From: an uncultured Trueperaceae bacterium
GTDB lineage: Bacteria > Deinococcota > Deinococci > Deinococcales > Trueperaceae
Assembly (NCBI GenBank): GCA_937911855.1
Contig: CALDPK010000240.1
Span: forward strand, 1 to 13,969
Direction of reading: 5' to 3'
DNA: 13,969 nt
The translations under genes were made by a program, and so were the position numbers. Below the pieces are notes generated by a model. It made no database searches, had not been told where the DNA came from, and saw only the letters and a list, made by a program, of their open reading frames with translations. Below are positions 7,051 through 13,969 of the stretch, piece after piece. The stretch's first letter is position 1, and each line of letters starts with the position of its first letter.

Positions 7051-7053
7051 GAT
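7048..7053 (+). promoter_or_regulatory. Possible internal -10 box (TAAGAT) before the small TPR gene
   Basis: TAAGAT overlaps the stop of the preceding gene and lies eight bases before the ATG at 7062. It fits the TANNNT pattern less exactly than the boxes of ltaE, trmFO and trkA. It would support ATG 7062 over ATG 7056. Confidence 0.3.
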
Positions 7054-7055
7054 TG

Positions 7056-7391
7056 ATGGCGATGACGGGTCTTCTTTATGAAGCTGCAGCGCACTACAAG
7101 CGGGGCAAGGAACTCGAGGCGGCCGGCAGACGCCGTGAGGCGCTCGAAGCCTGGCAATCCGCGCTGAGGGATCTGCACGCCGTGAAACCGCAGCGCAACC
7201 GCGACGTGCTGCTGGCGCAGGTGTACCTGGCCTGCCACCTGGCCAGCCGTGACGAGGACCCGGCCAGCGCCCTGACCAGCCTGCGCTTCGGGTACTCGTA
7301 CGCCCGCACTACCCGCGAGCCACACGTGAGGATCCTTGCCGAGGAACTGTGGCGTCAGCAGCAACAGCGGTCTTCAACCACCCTGGAGTAA
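7056..7391 (+). CDS. Small TPR-like helical protein
   Basis: A protein of 111 residues (109 if ATG 7062 is used). Residues near the start, LLYEAAAHYKRGKELEAAGR, followed by REALEAWQSALRDLH, form a good tetratricopeptide hairpin with the usual small and aromatic positions. The next stretch, DVLLAQVYLACHLASRDED followed by ASALTSLRFGYSYA, looks like a second, more diverged one. TPRs bind other proteins; no catalytic motif, signal peptide or membrane segment is visible. Because the preceding protein also ends in TPR helices, the two may belong to one assembly, but that is inference. There is no Shine-Dalgarno; a TTG at 7053 and ATGs at 7056 and 7062 are all possible starts. The stop codon TAA is part of the -10 box of the next gene. 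Confidence 0.7.
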   Translation: MAMTGLLYEAAAHYKRGKELEAAGRRREALEAWQSALRDLHAVKPQRNRDVLLAQVYLACHLASRDEDPASALTSLRFGYSYARTTREPHVRILAEELWRQQQQRSSTTLE

Positions 7392-7394
7392 CAT
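7389..7394 (+). promoter_or_regulatory. -10 box (TAACAT) of the M20 peptidase gene, leaderless type
   Basis: TAACAT lies five bases before the ATG at 7400 and contains the TAA stop of the previous gene. The start it predicts agrees with the N-terminus of the M20 homology, whereas the longer in-frame GTG at 7349 adds 17 residues unlike the family. Confidence 0.6.
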
Positions 7395-7399
7395 GCCCC

Positions 7400-8530
7400 A
7401 TGGCATTCCATCCCAAAGCTGACAGAGCCGAATTCCTGGAACTGCTGACCGGCCTGGTCGGGTTCGAGACCCCTACGCATGACAAGGTTGCGCTCGACGC
7501 ACTGGCAGCGCACCTGAGCAGGCTGCTGGACGAGCGGGGCTGGCAGGTCCGCCGGCACGCCCAGAACACGGCCGGTGACCACCTGCAGGCTTCGGTGGCT
7601 GGCGGCAGCGGTCCGTCCACGCTGCTACTCACTCATTACGACACCGTCTGGCCCGTCGGCACGCTCGAAGAGATGCCGATCCGTACTGACGGCGACAGGT
7701 TCCACGGACCCGGAGCTCTCGACATGAAGGCCGGCATCGCCGCCGCCATTCACGCAATGGATCTGCTCAGGGCAGCCGGCCGCACTCCCGCCGGTGACGT
7801 CACGCTGCTCATGACATCCGACGAGGAAACCGGCAGCCTGCAGTCCAGGAGCCTCATCGAGGAACTGGCCCGGAAGCATGACCGGGTGGTCGTGCTTGAG
7901 CCCGCCCGGGACGACGGCGCGCTCAAGATCGGCCGCAAGGGAGTCGGCGACTACACCATCCACTTCAAGGGCGTCAGCTCCCACGCAGGCAACTCGCCCG
8001 AATTGGGTGCGAGTGCCCTGCGCGAACTCGCCCACTTCCTGCTGTTCGCTGAAACGCTCAACGATGACAGCAAGGGCACGACGCTCAACGTGACCACCGC
8101 GAAGGGCGGAACCGCCCGCAACGTGATCGCCGAGCACGCCACGGCCGGCATCGACTGCCGCGTCCTGAAGACCAGCGAAGCGGACCGGATAGATGAATCA
8201 CTGCGCACGTACCGGCCCCGCGACGCGCGGGTGAGCGTACGGGTGGAAGGCGGCCTCAACCGTCCACCCCTGGAACTCACCGAAGCCAACGACGCACTGT
8301 GGCAGCAGGTCCGGGCAACCGGCCAGTCACTCGGCCTCGAGTTCGAAGGCGCCGTAGTCGGCGGCGGTTCGGACGGCAACTTCACGTCCGCAGTCGGCGT
8401 TCCCACCATCGACGGCATGGGTGCTGTCGGCGCAGGACCGCACGCCCGGCACGAGCACATCGAAGTTCCCGGAACCCTGCAGCGCGTTGAACTGCTCGCT
8501 GCGTTCCTGGCCGGCACAGAAGAAAGCTGA
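7400..8530 (+). CDS. M20 family zinc metallopeptidase, glutamate carboxypeptidase-like
   Basis: A 376-residue two-zinc hydrolase of the M20/ArgE/CPG2 group, which removes a C-terminal or N-acyl-linked amino acid. Motifs run in family order: LLLTHYDTVWPVGT (zinc ligand H79, D81), GPGALDMKAGIAAA (bridging D108), TSDEETGS (E142 base, E143 zinc), VVLEPARDDGALK (E167 zinc), the dimerisation-domain start KGVSSHAGNSPE (190-201), and the C-terminal HARHEHIEV with H348 as last zinc ligand. THYDTVWP and the EPA segment are closest to carboxypeptidase G2-type enzymes, which cut glutamate from folates; the real substrate cannot be told from sequence. Unlike Pseudomonas CPG2 it has no signal peptide, so it should act in the cytoplasm on imported peptides or conjugates. 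Its stop shares a base with the lnt start (TGATG), which implies coupled translation. Confidence 0.92.
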   Translation: MAFHPKADRAEFLELLTGLVGFETPTHDKVALDALAAHLSRLLDERGWQVRRHAQNTAGDHLQASVAGGSGPSTLLLTHYDTVWPVGTLEEMPIRTDGDRFHGPGALDMKAGIAAAIHAMDLLRAAGRTPAGDVTLLMTSDEETGSLQSRSLIEELARKHDRVVVLEPARDDGALKIGRKGVGDYTIHFKGVSSHAGNSPELGASALRELAHFLLFAETLNDDSKGTTLNVTTAKGGTARNVIAEHATAGIDCRVLKTSEADRIDESLRTYRPRDARVSVRVEGGLNRPPLELTEANDALWQQVRATGQSLGLEFEGAVVGGGSDGNFTSAVGVPTIDGMGAVGAGPHARHEHIEVPGTLQRVELLAAFLAGTEES

Positions 8531-10086
8531 TGTACCGCCAGACCCGGCAGGACGGCGGGCTGCTGCCCGCACTCATGGCTGCTGCCAGCGGCGTGCTGCT
8601 GACCCTGGCGCTGCCTCCTGCCGGTCTGTGGCCTGCCGGGCTGGCACTGGCCGTGCTGTTCGTGATGACCGCTCAGGCGAGTGGTTTCCGGCGGGCGTTC
8701 TCACTCGGGTTCTGGTTCGGGGCGGGCTTCTTCAGCCTGCACCTTCTGTGGCTGCCCGCATCACTGTCGCATCCTGACTGGTTTGGCCCGTTCTTCTGGC
8801 TCATCTACCCGCCCCTGCTGCTGCTCCTGGCGACATTCTGGGGCCTCGCCACCGGACTGGCCAGACTGGCTGGCGGCGCCGGCCGCGGCACACTGCTGCT
8901 GCTGCCGGCCGCCTGGGTGCTGACTGAACTGCTTCGCCACATGGGTTACTTCGCTTTCCCGTGGGGAACGCTCGGTTACATGTGGCTGGACACTCCCGTG
9001 GCGCAGTACGCGGACGTCCTGGGGGTCAACGGGCTCAGCCTGCTGACGGCGGTGATCGTCGCGCTGCTGGCCACTCCGTTCGTCGCTCCGGTCAACCGGC
9101 CGCGCCGCGACCTGGGAAGGGTTGTTGCGCCAGTGAGCGCCATCTTGCTGCTGGGCGCCCTGTGGTTCACCGGCAACCTGCGGCTCGTGGAGCCGGGTGC
9201 GCCGACCCATAGCGCCCTGCTGGTGCAGCCGAACCTTGATCCGTTCGGCCGGCTCGGAACCCCCTCGGGTGACCTGCAGATCCAGACGCGGCTGACGGGA
9301 GATGCCGTCGCGGCGCTCGCCAGCCCTCCTGACCTGGTGGTCTGGCCTGAAGGTTCCGTCATCGGCCTCCAGGTGGAAGGCCCGGGTGGCACAGACGTCC
9401 GCAGCACCATCCAGGGGGCAGCCCCGGACAGCGCGCTGATCGTGGGCGGGCGGGGACGCAGCGAACGCGGCAGCCACAACCGCGCCTGGCTGCTCGAGGA
9501 CGGCCAGCTTTCAGCCAGTTACGACAAGACGGTCCTGGTTCCGTTCGGCGAGACCTGGCCATTCATGGACAGCCTCTCCGGCCTGTACCGGGGAGTGTTC
9601 GGCCTGCTTCAGATAGGCATGCTCGAGAACACGGTCGCCGGCGCTGACCGGAACCCACTGCCCGTCAGTGCTGACGGGCCTTTCAATGCCGGTGTTTACA
9701 TCTGCTACGAGTCGGTGTTCCCGCAGGTCACGGCCGACGCAGTGCGCAACGGCGCCGGTGTGCTGGTGACCATCACCAACGACGCCTGGTTCGCGCGCGG
9801 CAACGGCGCCCGTCAGCACTTCGACATGGGCCGCATGCGCGCCATCGAAACCCGCCGCACCGTGCTGCGCTCGGGCCTCGACGGGATAACCGGCGTGGTT
9901 GACGTGAACGGCAGGACGGTCGCCGAGCTGCCCCGCAACGTAGCCAGCACCCTGCTGGCCGAGTTCACTCCCCGCCAGGACCTGACGCCGTATGTCAGGT
10001 ACGGCGGACTGCTCATCTGGGTCCTGCTGGCCTGGCTCGTGATCGCCGCTGCAGGGCGAGCCGTGCTGTACGGCCTGTCAGACTAG
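8530..10086 (+). CDS. lnt: Apolipoprotein N-acyltransferase
   Basis: A 518-residue membrane enzyme that moves an acyl chain from a phospholipid to the N-terminal cysteine of apolipoproteins, the last step of lipoprotein maturation. Residues 10-220 hold about six membrane helices, including the family segment GYFAFPWGTLGYMW (139-152). The nitrilase-like domain follows (225-480) with the triad E274 (VVWPEGSV), K333 (YDKTVLVPFGE) and C392 (YICYESVFP). ITNDAWF (415-421) and QHFDMGRMRAIETRR are further Lnt signatures, and a last membrane helix lies at 492-510. Every key residue is present at the usual spacing. Lnt implies triacylated lipoproteins and usually a diderm envelope. The start overlaps the M20 stop by one base. 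No functional link with the M20 gene is evident beyond shared transcription. Confidence 0.97.
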   Translation: MYRQTRQDGGLLPALMAAASGVLLTLALPPAGLWPAGLALAVLFVMTAQASGFRRAFSLGFWFGAGFFSLHLLWLPASLSHPDWFGPFFWLIYPPLLLLLATFWGLATGLARLAGGAGRGTLLLLPAAWVLTELLRHMGYFAFPWGTLGYMWLDTPVAQYADVLGVNGLSLLTAVIVALLATPFVAPVNRPRRDLGRVVAPVSAILLLGALWFTGNLRLVEPGAPTHSALLVQPNLDPFGRLGTPSGDLQIQTRLTGDAVAALASPPDLVVWPEGSVIGLQVEGPGGTDVRSTIQGAAPDSALIVGGRGRSERGSHNRAWLLEDGQLSASYDKTVLVPFGETWPFMDSLSGLYRGVFGLLQIGMLENTVAGADRNPLPVSADGPFNAGVYICYESVFPQVTADAVRNGAGVLVTITNDAWFARGNGARQHFDMGRMRAIETRRTVLRSGLDGITGVVDVNGRTVAELPRNVASTLLAEFTPRQDLTPYVRYGGLLIWVLLAWLVIAAAGRAVLYGLSD

Positions 10087-10090
10087 CGGC

Positions 10091-10096
10091 TATGCT
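10091..10096 (+). promoter_or_regulatory. -10 box (TATGCT) of trkA, leaderless type
   Basis: TATGCT lies six bases before the GTG start of trkA, inside the 16-base gap after lnt. This gives trkA-trkH their own leaderless promoter in addition to read-through from upstream. No Shine-Dalgarno is present and the -35 region is weak. Confidence 0.6.
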
Positions 10097-10102
10097 GGAA
10101 CC

Positions 10103-11449
10103 GTGAATATTGTCATCGTCGGCGGTGGCGAAACGGGCTACCAGATCGCACTCCAGCTTCACCGGGACCACAACGTGACGGTCATCGACAACGACGAGGC
10201 ACGCAGGCAGGAGATATCAAGCCTGGACGTACGTTTCCTGACCGGCAACGGCGCAGACCCGGAAGAACTCCGCAAGGCCGACGTGGGTGCTGCCGACGCA
10301 GTCATCGCCTGCACGACCAGCGACGACGTGAACGTCCTCGCCTGCCTGGCAGCCAAGGGCCTCGGTGCCGAGCAGACGATGGCGTTCGTGACGCGCGAAC
10401 GATACGTGGACGCCTTCAGGCCACGCGGCGCGATGGAGTCGATAGGCCTGGCCATCGACCGGCTCATCTGGCCGCAGCGCACCCTGGCCAACCAGATCGT
10501 CGACATCGTACGCGTGCCAAGAGCCATCGACAGCGGCGTTTTCGCCGGCGGGCAGATCCGCATGCTGGAGTACCGGATCGAGAAGGGCGATCCGTTCACG
10601 GGTGACACCCTCACCAACCTGACGCTGCCGGAGAGCGTGCTGGTCGTGGGCCGCATCCGCGACGACGTGTTCACCGTTCCCGTCGGAAACTCGACCCTGG
10701 AGCCCGGCGACAAGGTCGTTTTCATGGGCACGGCGGAAAGCATGCGCGGACTCGCCAGCCAGTTCACCCCCAGGCAGGCGCGGCTCAACGTCACGCTCAT
10801 CGGCGGAGGCAACGTAGGCTTCATGGTCGCGCGCCAGCTGCACGAGGACCGCACGCGGCTCGTCATCATCGAAACCGACCAGGAACGCGCCGAGAAACTC
10901 GCGCTCTGGTTCCCCCGCGCGCTCGTCCTGCGTGGAGACGGCACCGACCTGGAACTGCTCGAACAGGAACACCTTGAGGATTCCGACGTCCTGGTGGCCA
11001 TAACCAACGACGACGCCAAGAACCTGCTGGCGTCCCTGCTCGGCAAGCAGCTGGGCATTCCCAAGGTAATCACCCGCGTGAGCCGCGCGCAGAACCGGCG
11101 GCTGTTCGAGCGGGTCGGCATTGAATCACCACTCACGGTGCGCAAGGCAGCCGTACAGGAAGTGCTGAACTGGCTGCGGCTCGATGAGGTCGACCACCTG
11201 GCTTCGATCGAGGACCGCGCCGAAGTGATGGAACTCATCTACCCGCTCACAGCTCCCCGCGGCAACCTGCGGGACATAGGCAGCCCGCCCGGCGGCCTGA
11301 TCGGCGCCGTGCTGCGCCGCAACCGGGCTCTTATCCCCGGCGGGGACACGGAACTGCTGCCGGGTGATCACCTGTTCGTCGTGACGGCCAAAGACAACGT
11401 GGAAGCGATCGAGAAGTGGCTGACGGCAACCGCGGAACGGAACAGCTAG
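10103..11449 (+). CDS. trkA: Trk potassium uptake regulatory subunit TrkA
   Basis: A 448-residue cytoplasmic protein with two RCK units in tandem, which forms the gating ring under the TrkH potassium channel and senses NAD(H) and adenine nucleotides. The first Rossmann fold starts at residue 1, NIVIVGGGETGYQIALQL, with GxGxxG at 7-12 and D29 after the second strand (VTVIDND) for nucleotide ribose. The second starts at VTLIGGGNVGFMVARQLHE (GGGNVG at 234-239) with E257 in VIIETD. A TrkA-C domain follows each, near 145-220 and 365-445; EPGDKVVFMG and LPGDHLFVVT are their signature ends. Length and order match TrkA from many bacteria. GTG is the start because the Rossmann strand begins immediately. 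trkH follows after four bases, so the pair makes a complete transporter. Confidence 0.96.
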   Translation: MNIVIVGGGETGYQIALQLHRDHNVTVIDNDEARRQEISSLDVRFLTGNGADPEELRKADVGAADAVIACTTSDDVNVLACLAAKGLGAEQTMAFVTRERYVDAFRPRGAMESIGLAIDRLIWPQRTLANQIVDIVRVPRAIDSGVFAGGQIRMLEYRIEKGDPFTGDTLTNLTLPESVLVVGRIRDDVFTVPVGNSTLEPGDKVVFMGTAESMRGLASQFTPRQARLNVTLIGGGNVGFMVARQLHEDRTRLVIIETDQERAEKLALWFPRALVLRGDGTDLELLEQEHLEDSDVLVAITNDDAKNLLASLLGKQLGIPKVITRVSRAQNRRLFERVGIESPLTVRKAAVQEVLNWLRLDEVDHLASIEDRAEVMELIYPLTAPRGNLRDIGSPPGGLIGAVLRRNRALIPGGDTELLPGDHLFVVTAKDNVEAIEKWLTATAERNS

Positions 11450-11453
11450 TACC

Positions 11454-12911
11454 TTGCGCGCCTGGTTCGTCACCTTCATGCTTGGCTGGGCCCTGGCTGG
11501 CCTGGCGCTGCTGCTGGTACTGTTCACGGGCCTGGCGCTGCTGCTCGGCGAACCGTACCTGCCGTTCCTGACAGGAGCTGCGCTCGCGGGGGTCCCGGCA
11601 CTGCCGCTGCTGCGCCGCTCCCGCTTCCGCACGGAACCGAGCCGGCGCGGCTCGCTGCTGGCGATACTCCTGCTGTGGCTGCTGGTACCTGCCTTCGCGG
11701 CGGTGCCGTGGGTGGCCGGCGGTTACCTGGGACCGCTCGACGCGTTCTTCGAAGCGATGAGCGGCTTCACCACCACCGGCGCGAGCGTCATAGCCGACCT
11801 GCAGCTCATCCCTGAATCCCTGCTGCTGTACCGCAGCCTCAGCCAGTGGCTGGGCGGCATCGGCATCATCGTCGTATTCGCTGCCGTGTTCCCGCAGCTG
11901 GGCGTGGCTGGCCGGCAGCTGTTCATGGGCGAGGAGCCCGGTCCGCGGGAGGACCGCCTGGCACCCAGGCTGCGGCACGCTGCCCTGGCACTGCTGGCCG
12001 TGTACGTGGCCCTGACGGCCTTGAGCATGCTGTCTTACTGGCTGGCCGGCATGGATCCGCTGCACGCAGCCAGTTACGCGTTCGCGACCATGTCGGCAGG
12101 TGGTTTCGAGACGACGCAGCCGGCAGCGGCTCCGTTCAGCCAGCCGGTGTTCACCTTCGTCGGCGTCCTGTTCATGCTGCTCGCCGGCACCAACCTGACG
12201 CTGCAGCACCGCGCTTTCTCGGGTCGCTGGAGCGAACTGACCCGCGACGCGGAATTCCGCAGCTACCTGCTGGTCATCGCGGCGGGCACGCTCATCCTGC
12301 TTCTCGCTTCAGGCGGCAGCGTCTCGGCAGTGCTGTTCCAGGTGGTTTCGGTCATTACTACGGCCGGCTTCACGGTGAGCGGCCTGGCTGACTGGCCCCA
12401 GCCGGCCCAGCTCCTGCTGGTGACGCTGATGTTCGTCGGCGGCTCGGCAGGCAGCGCAGCAGGCGGCATCCGCATCATGCGCTGGCTCATCCTGCTGCAG
12501 AGTGCCGGCAAGGAAGTCCAGCGGCTGCTGCACCCCCGCGCCGCCCTGCCGCTCCGGATCGGCCACAGGCTCATAACCGGCGAGGTGCTGCGTTCCACGA
12601 CCACGTTCTTCGTCCTGTACGTGGTGCTGGTCCTGGCCAGCACTGCCGCACTGGTGTTCCTGGGCCTTGATCCGGTCGCTGGCTTCAGCGCTTCACTGTC
12701 AACCGTCGGCCTGACCGGCTTCGGTTTCAGCGCCGACGGCCAGCTGCTTGATTTCGCCTCCCTGTCCGCGGCTGCGAAGGCGATCCTGATCTTCGACATG
12801 TACGCCGGCCGCCTCGAGATCGTCACCCTGGCGGTGCTGCTTGTGCCTGGTTTCTGGCAACTGCCCCGCCAGGCTGACTACTCACGCAGCGGCCAGCAGA
12901 ACCGGGACTGA
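11454..12911 (+). CDS. trkH: Trk potassium uptake channel subunit TrkH
   Basis: A 485-residue membrane protein of the SKT superfamily, the potassium-conducting subunit partnered by TrkA. It has the four M1-pore-M2 repeats of the family. The filter loops are visible as FTTTGASVI (G109), ATMSAGGFET (G216/G217), VITTAGFTVSG (G305) and STVGLTGFGFS (G419/G422). QWLGGIGIIVVF (131-142) and LMFVGGSAGSAAGGIR (325-340) are typical TrkH/KtrB elements. The reading frame begins with TTG four bases after trkA; no good Shine-Dalgarno is seen, so translation is probably coupled. An internal ATG at residue 9 is the alternative start, but it would cut into the first helix. The N-terminal D0 helices found in E. 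coli TrkH appear short, so KtrB-like naming is possible; pairing with a tandem-RCK TrkA favours Trk. Confidence 0.95.
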   Translation: MRAWFVTFMLGWALAGLALLLVLFTGLALLLGEPYLPFLTGAALAGVPALPLLRRSRFRTEPSRRGSLLAILLLWLLVPAFAAVPWVAGGYLGPLDAFFEAMSGFTTTGASVIADLQLIPESLLLYRSLSQWLGGIGIIVVFAAVFPQLGVAGRQLFMGEEPGPREDRLAPRLRHAALALLAVYVALTALSMLSYWLAGMDPLHAASYAFATMSAGGFETTQPAAAPFSQPVFTFVGVLFMLLAGTNLTLQHRAFSGRWSELTRDAEFRSYLLVIAAGTLILLLASGGSVSAVLFQVVSVITTAGFTVSGLADWPQPAQLLLVTLMFVGGSAGSAAGGIRIMRWLILLQSAGKEVQRLLHPRAALPLRIGHRLITGEVLRSTTTFFVLYVVLVLASTAALVFLGLDPVAGFSASLSTVGLTGFGFSADGQLLDFASLSAAAKAILIFDMYAGRLEIVTLAVLLVPGFWQLPRQADYSRSGQQNRD

Positions 12912-12927
12912 AGTCCGGCTCACTTTT
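12902..12927 (+). terminator. Weak intrinsic terminator-like hairpin at the end of trkH
   Basis: CCGGGAC and GTCCGG pair around a TGAA loop with one bulged G (12902-12918), and TTTT follows at 12924-12927. The trkH stop codon lies at the loop. The stem is short and five bases separate it from the T-run, so termination would be inefficient at best. Confidence 0.35.
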
Positions 12928-12936
12928 GCAGGCCGG

Positions 12937-12945
12937 TGGTATCCT
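12937..12945 (+). promoter_or_regulatory. Extended -10 promoter of acs (TGGTATCCT)
   Basis: A TGN-TATCCT extended -10 element lies in the gap between trkH and acs. Transcription would start near 12952 and give a leader of about 45 bases before the acs ATG. No good -35 is seen at the usual distance, which is normal for extended -10 promoters. Confidence 0.5.
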
Positions 12946-12963
12946 CTGCCAAACCATGACCGT

Positions 12964-12981
12964 CCCGCCAGGCGCGGGCGG
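12964..12981 (+). promoter_or_regulatory. GC hairpin in the acs leader
   Basis: CCCGCC (12964-12969) and GGGCGG (12976-12981) pair perfectly around the six-base loop AGGCGC. It lies seven bases before the acs Shine-Dalgarno. It may shape ribosome access or RNA stability, but no known riboswitch class is recognised and no T-run follows. Confidence 0.35.
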
Positions 12982-12987
12982 CCGTCT

Positions 12988-12992
12988 GGAGG
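12988..12992 (+). promoter_or_regulatory. Strong Shine-Dalgarno (GGAGG) of acs
   Basis: GGAGG lies four bases before the ATG at 12997. It fixes that start over the upstream ATG at 12956, which is out of frame. It is the only full GGAGG before a start codon in the window and contrasts with the leaderless starts elsewhere. Confidence 0.75.
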
Positions 12993-12996
12993 AACC

Positions 12997-13969
12997 ATGG
13001 CCGATTCGATCCAATCAGTCCTTGATGAACGGCGCGTCTTTGAACCTGCCGGGGAGTTCAGCGAAGAAGCACACGTAAGCAGCATGGAAGAGTACCGCGA
13101 GCAGTACCGGCGTTCCCTGGACGATCCGGAAGGTTTCTGGGCCGAAGCTGCCCGCGAGCTGCACTGGTTCAGGCCCTGGGACAGCGTCCTGAACTGGAAC
13201 GAGCCATTCGCCGAGTGGTTCAGCGGCGGTCAGACGAACGCCTCGTACAACTGCCTGGACCTGCAGGTGGAGCGCGGCCTGGGCGACAAGGTCGCCTTCC
13301 ACTGGGAAGGTGAACCCGGTGACCGGCGCACGCTCACCTATTCGGAAATGCTGGACGAGGTGTCGCGTTTCGCCAACGGGCTGAAATCCCTCGGAGTGAA
13401 GAAGGGTGACCGGGTAGCCATCTACCTGCCGCTGATCCCCGAGGCGATAGTTGCCATGCTCGCCTGCGCCCGCCTGGGAGCCCCGCACACCGTCGTGTTC
13501 GGCGGCTTCAGCTCCAGCGCGCTGACCGACAGGATCACCGACACCGGCGCACGCTTCGTCATCACCGCCGACGGCGGCTACCGGCGCGGCGCCGTACTGC
13601 CACTCAAGCCGGCCGTGGACGAGGCGCTGGAACGCACGGACACCGTCGAGAAGGTCGTGGTCGTGAAGCGTGCGGGCAACGACATCAGCTGGCAGGAAGG
13701 CCGTGACGAGTGGTACCACGAGCTCGTAAGCGCACAGAGCGGCGACTGCCCGGCCGAACCGCTCGACGCCGAGCATCCGCTGTTCATCCTGTACACGTCC
13801 GGCTCGACCGGCAAGCCCAAGGGCATCCTCCACACCACCGGCGGATACCAGGTGTTCACGCAGCACACCGCGAAGCTCGTCTTCGACCTGAAGCCTGACG
13901 ATGTGTTCTGGTGCACCGCCGACATCGGCTGGGTCACCGGTCACAGCTACACGGTTTACGGACCGATGG
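12997..13969 (+). CDS. acs: Acetyl-CoA synthetase (acetate-CoA ligase), 3' end cut by window
   Basis: The first 324 residues of an enzyme that normally has about 650. It activates acetate with ATP to acetyl-AMP and then to acetyl-CoA. The N-terminal lid (EEYREQYRRSLDDPEGFWAE, then LHWFRPWDSVLNWN) is the ACAS_N domain seen in true Acs rather than in generic AMP-forming ligases. The AMP-binding domain follows with GVKKGDRVAIYLPLIPEA, HTVVFGGFSSSALTDRI, the ATP-binding P-loop-like YTSGSTGKPKG at residues 266-276, and WCTADIGWVTGHSY near the edge. The C-terminal part with the regulatory acetylated lysine is outside the window. The frame is open and undisturbed to the last base. A propionyl-CoA synthetase cannot be fully excluded without the acyl-pocket residues, but the sequence is closest to Acs. 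It has its own promoter and leader. Confidence 0.95.
   Translation, partial: MADSIQSVLDERRVFEPAGEFSEEAHVSSMEEYREQYRRSLDDPEGFWAEAARELHWFRPWDSVLNWNEPFAEWFSGGQTNASYNCLDLQVERGLGDKVAFHWEGEPGDRRTLTYSEMLDEVSRFANGLKSLGVKKGDRVAIYLPLIPEAIVAMLACARLGAPHTVVFGGFSSSALTDRITDTGARFVITADGGYRRGAVLPLKPAVDEALERTDTVEKVVVVKRAGNDISWQEGRDEWYHELVSAQSGDCPAEPLDAEHPLFILYTSGSTGKPKGILHTTGGYQVFTQHTAKLVFDLKPDDVFWCTADIGWVTGHSYTVYGPM

Noticed and set aside
10159..11238. A 359-codon minus-strand frame opposite trkA.
   Set aside because: Very serine- and arginine-rich antisense product with no family signature; trkA is unambiguous.
8870..11660. Runs of CTG repeats (for example near 8890 and 11500) that look like short tandem repeats.
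   Set aside because: They encode leucine-rich membrane helices of Lnt and TrkH and follow codon preference; no regular unit or copy number.
13015..13944. A 309-codon minus-strand frame opposite acs.
   Set aside because: Antisense to a clear acetyl-CoA synthetase; no independent signature.
1..13969. tRNA/rRNA genes, CRISPR arrays, insertion sequences, toxin-antitoxin or defence genes.
   Set aside because: No cloverleaf, direct-repeat array, terminal inverted repeat or matching family was seen; every gene fits housekeeping or uncharacterised chromosomal families.

Overview
The window is a GC-rich, densely packed bacterial chromosome segment with thirteen protein genes. Two of them are cut by the window edges. 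I see no RNA genes, mobile elements, CRISPR arrays or long repeats, and no gene-free stretch longer than about 90 bases. The families (BdbC-type disulfide oxidoreductase, folate-dependent TrmFO, a DUF4388/PATAN regulator, Lnt, TrkA/TrkH) suggest a diderm outside Proteobacteria and Actinobacteria. Several promoters consist of a TANNNT box only 5-6 bases before a start codon that has no Shine-Dalgarno, so they predict leaderless mRNAs. Together this fits Deinococcota (Deinococcus/Truepera-like) best, but that placement is inference, not proof.

Layout. Bases 2-364 (+) hold the C-terminal part of a BdbC/DsbB-like protein. Bases 366-755 (-) hold a small zincin-like metallopeptidase, with one base between the two stop codons. 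A degenerate receiver-DUF4388-roadblock regulator (794-1810, +) is divergent from the metallopeptidase and overlaps, tail to tail, the end of aroE. On the minus strand, ltaE (threonine aldolase, 2628-3653) and aroE (shikimate dehydrogenase, 1799-2635) form a two-gene operon with overlapping stop and start. ltaE is divergent from trmFO across only 36 bases, which hold two facing promoters.

From trmFO to trkH all genes are on the plus strand with almost no gaps: trmFO; an exported DUF3298 (RsiV-like) protein; an uncharacterised protein that looks like a divergent TraB/TIKI-type domain followed by TPR helices; a small TPR-like protein; an M20 metallopeptidase resembling glutamate carboxypeptidase; lnt (apolipoprotein N-acyltransferase); and the potassium uptake pair trkA and trkH. 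Internal TANNNT boxes before the small TPR gene, the M20 gene and trkA suggest that this run is several overlapping transcription units. A weak hairpin/T-run ends trkH. acs (acetyl-CoA synthetase) then starts from its own extended -10 promoter, with a structured leader and a strong Shine-Dalgarno, and runs off the right edge.

Most genes are housekeeping: envelope disulfides and lipoproteins, potassium homeostasis, tRNA methylation, shikimate and amino-acid metabolism, acetate activation. The least explained parts are the trio 5050-7391 behind trmFO, the regulator at 794-1810, and the leaderless promoter architecture.
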